In this document: positions 36,141-49,984 of the stretch, in pieces
Layout of the letters: every line of letters starts with the position of its first letter
Numbering within the stretch: position 1 is the stretch's first letter
DNA from: Lateolabrax maculatus
Lineage: Eukaryota > Chordata > Actinopteri > Acropomatiformes > Lateolabracidae
Length of the DNA stretch: 64,000 nt
Assembly (NCBI GenBank): GCA_031216445.1
Contig: CM062207.1
Span: 3,741,001 to 3,805,000 of the forward strand
Reading direction: 5' to 3'
Made by a program: the position numbers and the translations under genes
Notes under the pieces: model-generated
The model's input: only the letters and a program-made list of their open reading frames with translations
Databases searched by the model: none
Told to the model about the DNA's origin: nothing

Positions 36141-37422
36141 TTACAAAAGAGTTCAGAATGAGCTCCACCTCGACTACAGCAGAAAAATCCTACTTTTACA
36201 TGAACACACGAGTAACAATCATCTACTTATATAATACAAAAAAAAGTTCAAGGTTCAGTTATTGTCTTTCTACAACACAGGTTTGGGCGACAAAGTGCAA
36301 GTTGCAGTCCCAATTGCTATTATAAAAAACTTTTTATATGGTGACGTGTGGAGGATGAGTTTCTTCTGTGTCTCTCGACAGACGGCAGCAGGGTGACAGG
36401 CTGCTGCTGGAGTGGTCTTTTAATATCCTTTGGGCTCTGCGCCGGTCACAGGGGACATTTCAAGTACTTTAAATACATTTTCCTGATTATACTTCCATAT
36501 TTTTATGTAACATTTTCAATGCAGGGCTTGTAGTCTAACATTATTTAACAGTGTGGTGTCAGTACTCAAGCAAAAAAGGATCCTGGATCCTCCACCCTCA
36601 CGGAGACCTCTGTGAACACAGGGAGGATGACCGATGGAGTCACTAACGAATAACAGGAAAAGCACACTGAGGTGAAAAGTGAGTGTGAGCTGCAGTGAAA
36701 GAGTGAGGGACAGCGTGTTTGATGGAGGGACGCAGCGGTTAAAGAGAACCAAACCAACACATTCCAGGATCTGAGGTCCATGTTTCACGACCGGTTCACC
36801 CTATCAGACCAAAATGTGTTTTTAATGTGTGTGTGTAGTGTGTTTGTGTAATGAAAGCCCGTTGAGAATTCATGTGCACAAAAGCATGTAAATCAATCAG
36901 CTACTAATTCAACACAGCACATTGAGCTTTTGCCTGATACACAGAAAATCTGCCCCTGATTAAGAAATATAAACTCACTTCTACTGTCTTTGACAAGCTG
37001 GACAGTATTGGAGTGGAAACCATCTTATTTGTGGGCCAGTGATACAGTATAGGATTGTACATACTGTCAGCAAAGTTGGAAGAAGTAATTAGATTCTTTA
37101 CTTATGTAGACATATGTAAATGTTTAGATGCTGTTCAAACCTTAAAAGCTAAGTAAAAGATGAAATTAAAAGGATGTTGGATGTTAAAGGGTAAATTCTA
37201 GACGTTACTGGAGAATTCAGCATTGTATTCAATGACAATGTATATGAATGTTCGCCTTTAAAGTGACTATTACTTCAATAAACTATGCACTATTTGGTTA
37301 AAAAGAGTATTTGAATATTGATCTTCACTAAAAGAGAGAGAGATAAAAAGAAAGGTTTTTCTTTACTTAATTATATACTGACTTAGCAAAACGACACTAT
37401 CTTCCTTCTCTTTACTTTCCTT

Positions 37423-37515
37423 CCTTTAATTTCCCTTATTTAACCAGGTAGAAGCCTCGCTGAGACTAAAATCTCTTTTTATGAGGGATCTACTGTAGCC
37501 AAGAAGGCAGAACAT
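37423..37515. repeat. dispersed teleost repeat, ACCAGGTA...TGAGA family
   Basis: Contains TTATTTAACCAGGTAGAAGC, GCTGAGACTAAAATCTCTTT and CCAAGAAGGCAG, which I recognise as pieces of a common fish interspersed repeat. Confidence 0.45.
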
Positions 37516-40500
37516 TGTTTCTTTGGCTGTTACATCTTTCAGATTTCGAGATCCTCGGTTTATAACGCAGTCTCTGTTTAAAAATGTTCAAATCATTCAC
37601 ATTTTAAGCCCCAATAGAATTATGAAATGGTACTGAGACATTAAAATGTGTATTAAAAGTTTCATAGTTGTAAAAGCTTCAGACAAAAGCACTTTCTACC
37701 ATTTTAAATATGGTACATACTGTGTTTCCTAATACATGTTCAGAAAAACCAGCCCAGGCTTCAGACTACACCTGGATTAGCTCTGTGGTCCCTGCATTTG
37801 GTACTGAGCCCTGATTGAACTTTTACAGACTGTAAGAATTTCTTAACCAAGCTGCTTTCCCCTATACGGCCTCCATACTTACAGGAAAAACACTGAGGCA
37901 ATAATGGACAACGTGGGCAGGATGCATTCTTACTTACAGTAAGTATTTATAGAGAAATCAATGTAAATAGCCAAAAAAAGAAATCATAGATATAGGAAAT
38001 TTTGACCTGAAGGTGGCGCCGGGTGAAAAAGGTAAGACTGTAGCTGTTGTTTCTTCTTTCAAAAGTTACAGTCTGTCTTTAAAAGGAAGGATTGAAAGAG
38101 CCTTATCAAAGATTAGAAGTTCACTATATGCGCCTTTATAGCCTCAAGCCTCATCTCACCCTGTAACTCAGCTATAGTAACCTTTCACGGTTATGTCTGC
38201 CTCGCGCTGTACGCCGTCTCCTCTGTACGTGTATAGGTTTTACTTCCACGTGTGTGTGACTGTCTCGTGTCTATAATGGAGCTCGCCTCAGCCCGCACAG
38301 CGTGATTGGAGAAAATTGCTTTGGCCTTAATGCTAAACGTAACCAGACCAGCAGACTGTGGAGAAACTGAATGAAAGATGCCCACAAAAACGGTTGGTGA
38401 GGCCTTGTCTACTTTTTTCTAAAAACGGGTGACATAACATCTTAAAGCAAACATAGGTCGGTGGAAAACAATACCATGGGAACGTCGGTTTGTTGTCTGA
38501 AATGCCAAAAGTAAGAGCTGACATTTAGGATAAGTGTCCTGACTCATGGTCAGTCTATTTAAAGAAAGTAAACCTATGTATTATCTTGTATGTTTTCTCT
38601 CTCTCTCTCTGTAATATGTGCATATTTATGTGTCACAAAATAACTCATTCGCCACAGCACGTTCAGTATATTCACAGTTTACATCAGGGTCATGTGAGCT
38701 GAATGCAACTGCACGATGAAGACAACAGCAAACAGGACATTGCCCAACACAATACAAACTACAAATACCCATTGCAAATGACACGCCAACAGTTAGTCAG
38801 GCTGCACACTTTTTATGTCTTTGACTGTGTGGAAAAGAGATGTTTTATATCACAGATGATGATAAAAGACACGTGTGGGATGCAATGTACTGTAATTGGG
38901 TGAAGGCTGTGAATAATATATTTGTCAGTAATAATGTTGAGTACTTATAGAAACAAAAGAATATCAATAGATAAGAAAAAGCATAAAAACACAAACTAAA
39001 ACATGGACGTCACAACGAGAAACTGGATGTCATGAGGTCCTGATTTCACAGATTCCCAGAGCTCTCACAGCCACAAACCTAAAATTTGCGTCATGCATTG
39101 CGGTGAATGTTTCCCGTATCATATTGATTAAATGCGTGCAGCTGGATGTCTCTGAATGCATTCCCTGTTCTATACTCCATGACCACGTTTATATGCATTC
39201 AATCCTTTGTGCTGAGCGACAGTAAATGCTGATTCACTCTGTTGCTGATACACTGGATTTGCTTTACTCATGTGGATAATGTGCTACGTCCAGTGTTGTT
39301 TGGCTCCTTTGTTTTGTTCGTTTTTTGTGGTGAAAATATTTCAGAAATATAAAAATCAAAACTACAACATACAATAATATACCAAGTCTATAACCACACT
39401 GAATCTGATGGTTGTCAGCATGTTTGACCAACGTACACCGAGGAATTCTGCATGTGGTTTGCGGCAGCATAAACATAAGGTGTTTATTAATATCAAGGAA
39501 AACCAAACATCCCTTGTCGTAAAGAACTTTTGTAAAGAAATGTTAAAGATCAAACTCAAAGAAATATGACAATTCAATGCTGCGTTCAATGATCTGGTTC
39601 TTTGAAGTTGGGGGCCATCTTACCATGATTGTCAGACATCTAAAAGGAGTAGAGTCAACAATTGGAGTACAGATCCCTCTTCCCTTTTTAGATTTTCTGT
39701 CCAGTTGTGGCTGCAGTCAATACCAGGAACCGGGAAGGGAGACAATTCAGACCACATGACAGACAAACATACAGGAAGAAACAGGAAAGGAGAGTACAAT
39801 GAACCAAAACGAGGCTTCACAGAAACACATGCATGTCTTCATGCAAACGCGAGCTTGCAAATCCACACGCAGACCTTGTTGCATGCGATTACTATCTAAT
39901 GCGATGTCTCGTTTCAACAGCAGATAATACTACTAAGGGCCTGGCATCACCAAAAAGTGGCAGTGAAATCTATTTCTGGAGGTTTACCTGAGATGTCGTT
40001 ACCAAAAACATGAGTTCGAACTCATCCTCAAGCCTTTTCTCTTTAACATCTTATACTGTCCTACAGGCTAACTCATGCCTTTTCACTTGGGACCTGTTAT
40101 CTTTAGTCTAAGTTTTCATTTTTTTGCATCACTAAGTTAGCACGATATCATGTCCATCAAAAGCACATTTAAGATTCTGGTGCAGGGTTTTCATTTTGAA
40201 ATGAGTCAGACGGAAACATTAAACTGAACCAACCAGAGTTGGTTTGAAAAAGAAGCTGAGGCCTCTTAATGTGGCGGGGCTCAGTACGTCTGCCTCCTCA
40301 CTGCTGTAGATTTTCCAACATGTTGCTTCTGAAAGCTCTTTTCCTTCTCATTACTCGCTCCACAATATTGTTGACAAACCACAAATTATGAGCCACGTTT
40401 TCTGCCATCGTCATTGACTTCACCTCTGACCTCTCCTCAGAATAAATGAGAACAAGATGAGGTCTGGACACCACATATCAGGGTGAATACCATTTGTTAA

Positions 40501-40899
40501 ATTATAGTAAGACCTTGATAATGCTTTTCAAAGAAGACCATTGCCAGGAGGAGTAATTGCGATGCAGGGACATACCGTACAAAGCAGCACCTGCTAAAAC
40601 TTTCATATTCCTGCACAGCTGTTCAGACTTTTGACTTGATTTTCTTTCGGCTGCTTTTAATAAACCAATGGAACAAAATGTTATCCCTTAGCTCAAAGGC
40701 TTAAAAACACAATACAATGTATGTTTGTGATTACCTGCATTTTTACGTGCAACAGAAAGAAGTGTGTTTACATAAGATTTGTGTTTGTGCCTGATGAAGG
40801 GATAAAGTGAAAGAAGTGTGCTCAGATAGTTAACAGATGTTTTTTTTTTTTATCTCACTCACTTTTTCACCGTTCTTAAGTCTCTCACCCCTCTCCCAC

Positions 40900-41180
40900 C
40901 CTCTCTTCTCTCTGTTTCTATTTGCTCTCCTCCGCCAGGCTGCTGTTAATGTGATTGTGAATATTCGTCTCTCCCATGGGTGCCCCTGTTCGTGGCTCCG
41001 TGAGCTTTTCATCATTAACCTCGGCCTTTCATCCTGCCCTCACTTCTTAGCAAAACAGTGCAAATGAGACAGAGATTAATACGGCCGCTCATTCTCTTTC
41101 ATTAGCAGGAGCCGGTGAGGTAGTTTATTTTCCCTGAACTACTAGAGGCTTTTCTAATTGTTGCCACTGACATCGACATA
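40900..41180. promoter_or_regulatory. candidate conserved noncoding element (unverified)
   Basis: A stretch free of recognisable repeats within a repeat-rich intron, with several TAAT-core sites (CATCATTAACC, GAGATTAATACGG, TTTCATTAGCAGGAG) and balanced base composition. No frame is open across it. The call rests on texture only. Confidence 0.25.
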
Positions 41181-42195
41181 ATAACTGCACTTTTTCATCA
41201 CTGTGGCGAGAAGTTTTTTTAATTTTTTTATTCCACTACAGTAGTTGGTCAGTGCAACTGTACGGGTAACATTACATAATCCGGTGTTTAAACTTTAAAC
41301 AATGCTGAGAGCCAAACTTTTCTGTATTTCCTCAAAATACTGTATCTAGTTGAATATTTGCATATACTGCACAGATTGGATCATGCAATATTTAAATTCA
41401 TTCATTTGACAAGAGAACTTTTTTAAACTTTTGATTCGTTAGTACACTGTATTCACACTTTAAATAAGATTTATTTTTCTATATGGTTGCTGCATTAATC
41501 AATTTATCCACTAAGATAAGAAATCTTAAGTAAATTTCCTGGTAGGAAGTCAGACTGAGTACTGGGTTTTCTGTTTGAATGGGTTTCCCAGCTCACTATA
41601 CCATGCAGTTTTCCCAGTTCCCTACATTTCCTGATGCTGCCCTCAAGGCTTTTCTGCTTCATTGGTGAGATACAGTAAGTTTACTGTTGGCTCTTTCTGC
41701 CATCTCTCTATGAGAAATCCTGTAGTGCGTAAGCTTTGACCTCTTTCTTTTATGCTTTATTTCTCCTATACTAAGAAGATACTCGGGAGATATAACACAC
41801 TGTAGGCTATAAAAAACAAAAAAACAAAAGCGTGTCACTAGAAAAAGGACAAATTGACATTGGAAGTCAGATTTTGATGAAACTAATTTAATTTCATCTT
41901 GTCCAAAAAAGTTTTCCAGAGTTTATTTTAAAAGTTTTCCCTCCATGTCAGTATTTCACATGACAGACACTCGAATAATGTCCTCAACTCCTGCTGTGGC
42001 GCCATGATTCCTTCTAATGAAGGAACATTATCTTCACATTATTCAGCTCCACAGTGTTTTTGCATCAAACTCATCAGGAGCGGTCGGCCGTTCTCATTAG
42101 GAGGCTCTCAGGGAACACATCACAACTGAGCCTCGCACGCATTAGTATGCAAAGGTACTTACTCATTCACGCCGACACTGACAAGAAAGCACGCG

Positions 42196-42215
42196 CACAC
42201 ACACACACACACACA
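42196..42215. repeat. (AC)n microsatellite, short
   Basis: About 20 bases, 115 bp from a longer AC tract. Confidence 0.85.
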
Positions 42216-42329
42216 GGACTAACAGGCCCCTTGGCAGTACTGAAGACTTCAGGCTCAGCCTCAGAGACAGGTCTTGTGTCGACACAGCAGCCCGATTGTG
42301 TCAGTCATGACTAAACTGGCATGTTTAGT

Positions 42330-42331
<2 letters not shown>

Positions 42332-42376
<45 letters not shown>
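42332..42376. repeat. (AC)n microsatellite
   Basis: About 45 uninterrupted bases. Confidence 0.95.
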
Positions 42377-42378
<2 letters not shown>

Positions 42379-43108
42379 CCTGCTGTCTTGATTTAAGTGT
42401 TAGGTCAGGGGCTGAATACCAATAGATGTGGATAAGCAGGATGATGCCAAAACCTTGTTTATGTATGTGCAAGTGCAGTGTGTTTTTGAGAATGTGTGTG
42501 AGATTGTCTGTACATTTCACCGTATGCTCCATGATGAAAACAAAGAGGGAAAGCAAGAAAATGTGACTGAATTTGAAAATTCATTAAAGCTTATACGATT
42601 TGTTGTATTTTCTTCTTTCAACACAAAAGATTTCCTCAAATTCTACTTTGTCTAAACAACTCTTATAAACTACATTTTAGTGAAATATGTGCCATTCAGG
42701 AGGGTGAGATCCAAGATTCTTCTTTTTTCTTAGAAGCTTAACCTCATTCGAGGGAATCAATTAAGTAACCTTGTTTACTATCTTTTTTAAGACTGAATTA
42801 ATGTTGTTGACAAAGCTGTGCATCTGTCTAATTTTAGCTAACAGAGCTCCCAGGGGTCCATGAGATTTAAAAAACATCTGCTGTTTTCCAAAAAATCTAG
42901 GAAGACTAAAAGAAAAGTGTTATTTTATGCATAAGATACGACTTTCTAGGAAATACTGGATGGATTCTAAGAAAAATAAAGTCTCATCATTTCAAAAATA
43001 CCTTGAATTCTGGAGATTGTGTTTTATAATACAATAGGTAATTATTCAAAATGATCCCAGTAAGGCATTGAATTCAGTGAGTTTTAGCATCATGTATGTG
43101 ACTAAAGT

Positions 43109-43133
43109 ACACACACACACACACACACACACA
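43109..43133. repeat. (AC)n microsatellite
   Basis: About 25 bases. Confidence 0.9.
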
Positions 43134-43208
43134 GTGTTGAATCTTCATCCACCAACTTTTTGACAGTGAAGACAACAAACACGAAGCGTCTGAGATGTGA
43201 AAGTGCAC

Positions 43209-43211
<3 letters not shown>

Positions 43212-43254
<43 letters not shown>
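43212..43254. repeat. (AC)n microsatellite
   Basis: About 43 bases, just before the polypurine region. Confidence 0.95.
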
Positions 43255-43257
<3 letters not shown>

Positions 43258-43399
43258 CCTGTATTGGGGTGTCACCTTCTCTCAGTTAAAGGTCCCTGCG
43301 ATCGGTCCCTGCAGATTTCTCTGCCCTGTTATCCAGACTTTGTTCAGAAACTCAAATGCATCTCAGCACTGAGCTGAATGAGAGAACCGGCAGCTCTGG

Positions 43400-44750
43400 C
43401 TTAAAGTAGCAAGTGAGCGAGTGAGGTAGAGACAGAGTGTAAAAGAGAGAGAGACTGAGAGGGAGAGAGGGAGGGAGGGAGGGAGGGCTGAGAAGTGGTT
43501 AGATTAAGTGAAGAGGAGGAGCGCCGCACACTAACTTGACTTCCAGGAGCTGAGAATATAAACACAAGAGAGAGGGGAGGATAGAAAGGAGGGAGGGAGT
43601 GGAAGTGGAATAGGAGGAGGAAACAGGAAGAAAGTGAAGGAAAAGTAAGAAAGAAGAGGGAGAGGGAGGAGGGCGAGAAGTAGGTAGAGAGCAAGAGGTG
43701 GTAAGGAACAGGAGAAAAAAAGGAAGGAGGGAGAGAAGGAGGCAGTAAGGATGAGCATAAGGAGGAAGGAAGGGTAAAAAAGGAGAAAGGAATGTGAGTA
43801 GAGGGGGATAGTAGTAGATAGTAGGGAAGTAAAGCCATAAATTAGGTAGTAAAGATTGAAGGAAGGAAGTAGGAGGTATGGGGAAGGGAAGAAGGAGCTA
43901 AAAAACAAGTGTATACGTAATATAAGGAGGTAGGATGGGAAGAAGAGAAGGAATACAGAAGGGTGTAAAGGAGCTATAGGATGGAAACAAAGTGCAGAAG
44001 GAAATCGGTAGGGAGCAAGACAAGGAGCTAATATAGGATATAAGAAAGTGAGAAAAGGAAGAAAGAGGGGAGACAAGGAAGTATAAAGTAAGAGGTAGGA
44101 AAAGAAAGACAGGTAAGGGAGCAATCCAAGGAACTATAAGATAAGGAGTTAGGAAAGTAAGGGAAGAAAATTAGGTGAGGAAGCAGAATGATGACAGAAC
44201 GGAGAGAAAGAAGAGGTAGAGAGCAAGAAAATTAGTAAATGGGAGAAAAGGAGTTGGGAAGTGGAAAAAAAAACGTAGGTAAGGAAGCAGGAAATGATAG
44301 ACAAAAAAGGGACATATGGAGGTGTAAGACGGAAAGGAAGAAGGAAGGATTATGTAGGGAGCAAGAAAAGGAAGTAGGGAAGCAGAGAAGGAAGAAAGAA
44401 GGAAAAGGTGGAGATATAAGAGGAAAAGAGCAAGAAAAGGAGTAAGGTTGAAGGGTGAAGGGTGGAAGGCTGACAAGGAAGTAAGGAAGGAAGGAAGAAG
44501 GAAAGAAGGAATGGGAGGTTGGGGGGGAGAGATAGAAGGAGAGAAGAAGCAAAAGAGAGCAAGAGGTAAGGGGGGAGGGAGAGAACGTGGGTGGGAGGAG
44601 GATTAAAACGACGGGATAAAAGCTCTATAAAAAGGACAGACAGGAGAGCGACGCCGAGAGGAAAAAACGGTAGCAGACGAGGAAGACCGGGAGGAGGAAG
44701 AGGTTTAATTGGAAGAGAAGAAAAGGATGAGAGAAAAGGAGGAAGAGCTC
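43400..44750 (+). repeat. polypurine tract, degenerate GA-rich minisatellite
   Basis: About 1.35 kb in which the + strand is overwhelmingly A and G. It includes GGGA repeats (about 43465-43490), GGAA repeats (about 44480-44500) and a recurring phrase close to GGTAGGGAGCAAGAAAAGGA at about 43685, 44007, 44116, 44214, 44354, 44424 and 44552. Spacings are roughly 70-140 bases over most of that range. The complementary strand is pyrimidine-rich and yields long open frames made only of S, L, F, P and Y, which are artefacts of composition. Confidence 0.85.
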
Positions 44751-45642
44751 TGCCTGAGGCACAATTCTCTCTTTACTTCTTTTACTTCTGGTGGAGTGAT
44801 TGTATTTAAGTGAGGAGTACATTATATCAGGATATTCTACTTTTAAAAGCTGCCTGAGCTCAGATCTGACCCACTTGTCCAACACTATTCCAATATAAAC
44901 AGCTGGATTCTCACATCTGTTTTTTAGGAAGTTAACTCCAAGCGATAACATTTATTTCCAGATATTAAAATAACAACGACAGATAAGAGATGTAATCTAT
45001 ACAATTACAAAATAAAAAATGTTTCAAACCCCAAATTACATCAGTGCGGGATCCGATATCCACATTCAAATGCTAAAATACAACTTTAAAGCAGCATTAA
45101 TTGATTTCTCCTCCACCTGGGGGCAGTGGAACAAGCTGTAAATAAAACGTCTGACATAAGCGTATAAATATAGATAAAAAAATAAAAGGCAGATCTGTTA
45201 GCAAGCAGTTTCTCCTTTAGACGTTCTCCTTTTAACTCTGTTTTGGTCTCCACCACCTCCTTAGAAAAATACCGGGTTCTCTTCCAACTTTGTCTGCTGT
45301 TTGGAGCTTTAACAAATATCTAACTGATAAGTCAAGGAACCTTTCATCAATAACAATCGATAGTCATGTTGCACCATAGATAAAACCCTCACACGACATT
45401 TAAAAGTCTTGTTTTTGACAACATGATACACTGTTCCACAGGGTTATTCTTTTTATTCCACACACACACATTATTTATTTGAGGCACTTGTGGGATTAGT
45501 ATAATAATTTGGGGAAATGACAGATGTTATCAACGCCTGGCTGAGTGTGAAGTTCTGTTGCTATGTAAATCAAGAAATTGACAAAATCCTGCAGCAAAAT
45601 TCAAGCCTGCAGTTCTGATTCCTTTCTACAGCTCTGCAGAGG

Positions 45643-45644
<2 letters not shown>

Positions 45645-45736
<92 letters not shown>
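45645..45736. repeat. compound (GT)n microsatellite
   Basis: About 92 bases of GT interrupted once by GGGTGGG near 45688, the longest dinucleotide tract in the window. Confidence 0.95.
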
Positions 45737-45737
<1 letters not shown>

Positions 45738-48700
45738 AAACAAGCCTGGAAAATGTCTGTCAGCACTCCAGCTGCAGGGCCCAAAACAACAGCAGCTAAA
45801 ATGGATGACACTGTGACCTTCTGACCTCTCTGCTCAATCAGATTTCATGACCCCGATTATCTAATAAGTGTAGACGACAATAAAGACACAAACAAGTGAA
45901 AATTGCTTCCACACAGTTGTATTACAAATAAACAGATAATAAAAGTATGACGGCAGAGCAGCAACACAGAGGGTGAAGACTAAACAAAAACAAACAAACC
46001 GGAGCAACACGGAATTAGACAGTGAAGTAAGGAAGGAAGAAATATTCATCATGACAGAGATTATTATTAAATTACGTGAGGGTTAGAGAGTAAAGCCACT
46101 GTCACATTTTAAACCATCTACTGGATAAATATTGTTGTAAACGCTGATGAAGAGCCGCAAAGGTCAGAACTGTTCATCTTTTAAATTGTCTCATGACCAA
46201 GTCCTGTAACCAATAAAGGCTCAATTCCACATTTCTCCTCTATTTGAAGTTTGTTTTCAGACACTTTCCCCCAGAAGACCGCCACTATTTTATTCATGTA
46301 AAAGCATCCTCAAACTTTGAGAACACTGCTATTTTTCTGCACATGGTTTAGATTATTGGATATAATTTATTTGTGGTCCAGACATGGAAGAATATGAAGG
46401 CAACTCAGAAATACTTAAAGATAATTCCTGATTATATTAAAACATTTGGGCATCCAGTGAGAAAATGACTGCTGTAAATGTCCATTTAAAGCAAAATCAT
46501 TTCCCTTTCTTATTATTTAGCTTATTACACTTAGTTTCATAATTAAAATACAATAAAAGTTACTAGATTATCAAACTGATGATGAAATGATTTGTCAGCA
46601 CTCCTGTTTTTTCTGTTGTATCCAGGGGAAAATGTCTCATAATAAAAAGTTTACACAACAGGAACAGCGGTCTGTGAACACTCATCTTGCTCTCGCATAA
46701 AAGTAGAAATGTGCTTATTACAGTAGAAAAATAGTCTTGACCTTTGACCCCTATTCTGTCCCTTTCCATTGATCCCATGGATATCATGCACCAGTCGGTG
46801 TGTGTGTCAGCTTGTTCTCCCTCTCATCTTCCGGCTTCTCCTCGTCGTCTTTGATCCTCCTCACTTCCTTTCAACGCCGCCATACATTTCCAGGTCAAAA
46901 GGTCACTGCACGGCTTATAACGTCTCATGTCCTCAAACTCGTGTGCTGACTCCGACTGTCTGCTTAAAAAACAGGATGGATGATGAACAGGCAACGCACA
47001 CCCACGGTAACACACACTGTTGAACCAGGATATCCATGTCAGGATGGCATGTCGGACTTCAATGACTTCACCGCCACCTACAGTCTAAACTACGTAGGAC
47101 AGGACAACGTGATTCATTCATTAAAACAGGAGCTAGACCACCACCTTTAGTGCTGCTGTAGTTGTCTTTTTTTTTTTTTTTAGATTAATTAGAAAACAAA
47201 GACAAACAAACTCCAAAATGCCAACTTTTCAGGAATTGAGAGCATCAGCCTTAATGTTAAACTATGTGACACTGTATTTTCTGAGATAATTCAATCTTTT
47301 TTTCAAGGTTTTGAGCCTAAACTGTGAGGGAAATGTCTTAAGTAATCCTTCAACTTGCCAACTGCTAAACAAAACTGGTAATTCTTGTTTTCGCTCATGC
47401 CAGAACTTTAAATGGCTTTATGGTCTGTTTCAAGCATGTTTAAATGAGCCCATACACCTTATTTGCGTCGCGATCCACTCAGAGATCATATTCTGTTCGT
47501 CCTCTGTTAACTTTTTGCAGAACAGAGAAGCCTGCTCAGACATGTCGTAAAAATGAAGATTAATAGATAAACACTGTTGGTGTGAAGAACGTTTTGCTCT
47601 GACTACAGCAACCAGACAACAGGATGTTAAACCTGCCTACAAATTTGATTTCTTTGCACTGATAATTCATCCTTCTAACTGTATCTCATAGTTTCCCCTC
47701 TCTCTGAAGAGGTGTAACAGCTCTTTGTGTTTTGTTGCCAATAAGAGAAACATTTTAGAGTTTTAGTGTCCCACAACATGATGTTTCAGAGGCTTTGCAA
47801 TGACTGATGAGAGAACAAATCTGAAAGAAACACTGAATATTTATATGCTTTGCCTGATAAATGCCAAGTCCAATATTCACTTACTCCTTTTAGCTTCGTT
47901 TAGGCCTCCCGAGGGCCGGAAACCAAAAACAATGAGCTGAAAGGCGTTAAAACGCTTCGTGGAGCTGAGGGGAACTCCAGAGTCTGGTGATAACTCTCTC
48001 TGGGTTCATGGGTACGAGCAAAAGCTTTCACATTACACATACAGTACTCATTGCATCAATTATTAATATGAAAATAGTGATTTGCTGCTTTAAGTGCAGG
48101 CACAGCCACATTACTAAATTTAAGTCAAAACTGAGTGCAGACTTGGGCAAAAGTTAAAAAGTGCTCTCACGAGTGTAATGAAAACATCGTCAACTATGAT
48201 GCAACTTTGCAATTCCAGAAAGCAGAGAGGGAATTGTGAAAAAGTAGGTTGTTTTTAAGAGGGGAAAAGGGAAATTACAAACCAAGGTACATAAAACAGT
48301 CAACTGGCACTGACAACTTCAGCTAATAACTCCGGTAGAATGACTAACAACAAGCTGCTCATTACAGTAGCTGGAGTCGATGTCGTTACTTACTTTTACA
48401 GACTCATAAAAAATAAAAAAAACGATACTTTAGTTCTCATCTTGTGCAGGAAAACCATTATTGCCGCACGCACACCCACAGATATATATAGCAGCAGCAC
48501 ACACCTGGGGCACTAGTACACGCAGCACTCTTGAATATAAAGTAACCTAACCTGCATTGAGGGCTGTGGATCACTGTTCTCACACTGCTACGTGACTGAG
48601 CATCCAGCCAAGTGCTGTGATGTGTGATCAAGCACATAAAAAAACAAAACAAAAAAAAAGAAAAAGCACACTCAGAGAAAAACAGAACCACTGGCCCAGA

Positions 48701-49984
48701 ACGTTGTTTACGATCTTGTTCATTTCCCGAGATGTGTTTATTTCTTCTGCATTTTCATTGCTTTTAGCGACACATTTCATGCAGACTGATCATTCATTTG
48801 GCCCATAAAATGGATATCATTTTATGGCTCGAGCTCAAAGTGCACAGTGAATATTTAATACCCTGTCATTTATCTGACGAGTTATGTGGAAATGAAGAGC
48901 ATTACTCAATCACCTTTATTTATTTATTTTAATCTGCAGGTCGCAGAGTCCTTCTTTATCAGTAGATGTTCAGGAGCAGAAAGAACTTGTGAGATAAGGA
49001 GTTAGTGGCTTCGAAATTACAGTCCAATAGGGTATATTCATGTTCACGACTGCATTAATATACCTGAGTGTTGATGAAGGAGATAATGTCTGATGCTTTT
49101 TTTAACCAAGCAGACGTAAGTATATAAATCATAAAAATAAGATTTGGCTGCACACCAGCCCTCCATGGTTAAGGATGTGACGTTAAATACAGGCAAAAAA
49201 AAAAAACGAAGCTAAATATGCAAAAGAACAAACATGGAGGCCTCATGTCAGCCAGTCTGTTGTTTAAGGAAATAAACTTTAATCAAATGTTATATCTAAA
49301 TGTCAATGTTTTCACTGCACAGTATTCAACCCTCACACGACAATATCACCATGTTACATATTAAGTTATGCCTTTCAATCTCAGTCTCTTTTGCTCTCCA
49401 TTTGATTCCCAGAGGATTCTGGGAAAGGAGAAGAAGAAATGCCATCTCCGTCAGAGGAAACAAGATTCCAGCGAGGATATCGGTAACGAGTCTCTCTTTC
49501 TCCGTCTCCCTCGCTTCTCTAAACAGGACGTTCACATCCACACCACACCCATCATCATGATCCTCGCCATCATCACCGTCTGACAGCGTCCACCCCCCCT
49601 CAAAGCATCCTACTCTTATTTCTGTCTTGTTGTGGCAGCGATTACACAGCAAGGATTCAATGACTTCCTGCCAAAAGAGGAACTTGTATTAAGGTTTAGT
49701 CTGTGTTGACGTCAGCCTGTCTTGTTAGTGAATACTATTCGGTGTAAGATTTCGGCCACTTAAATATAAAAAACAAAACTGACGGGCAACACAAACCCAC
49801 ACCCATTGTTTTGTCAGCAAGTCTTCACACTGGTGGTGCCTCGGGGCATGTTACAGATTCCCATGCGTAAAAATGTCAAGGCCACATAACTGTTCCATTT
49901 CCCAGTGTTGAAACATGTCAACCCTCAAGAAAAGCAGCAAGAAGTCCAGCAGAGGCTGATGGAAATGTCAGCTTTTACAGGTAT

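Noticed and set aside
43401..44562. Long - strand open frames of up to 197 codons opposite the purine tract
   Set aside because: They consist almost only of Ser, Leu, Phe, Pro and Tyr, overlap each other in several frames and are explained by the pyrimidine-rich strand having few stop codons.
44591..44809. + strand frame rich in Arg and Gly at the edge of the purine tract
   Set aside because: Purine-rich codons (AGA, GGA, AAA) make such a frame by chance; its end runs into unrelated sequence.
49326..49652. - strand frame with an acidic DGDDGEDHDDG stretch
   Set aside because: The acidic run comes from an ATC/CATC-rich simple sequence on the + strand; no splice-consistent flanks or family match.
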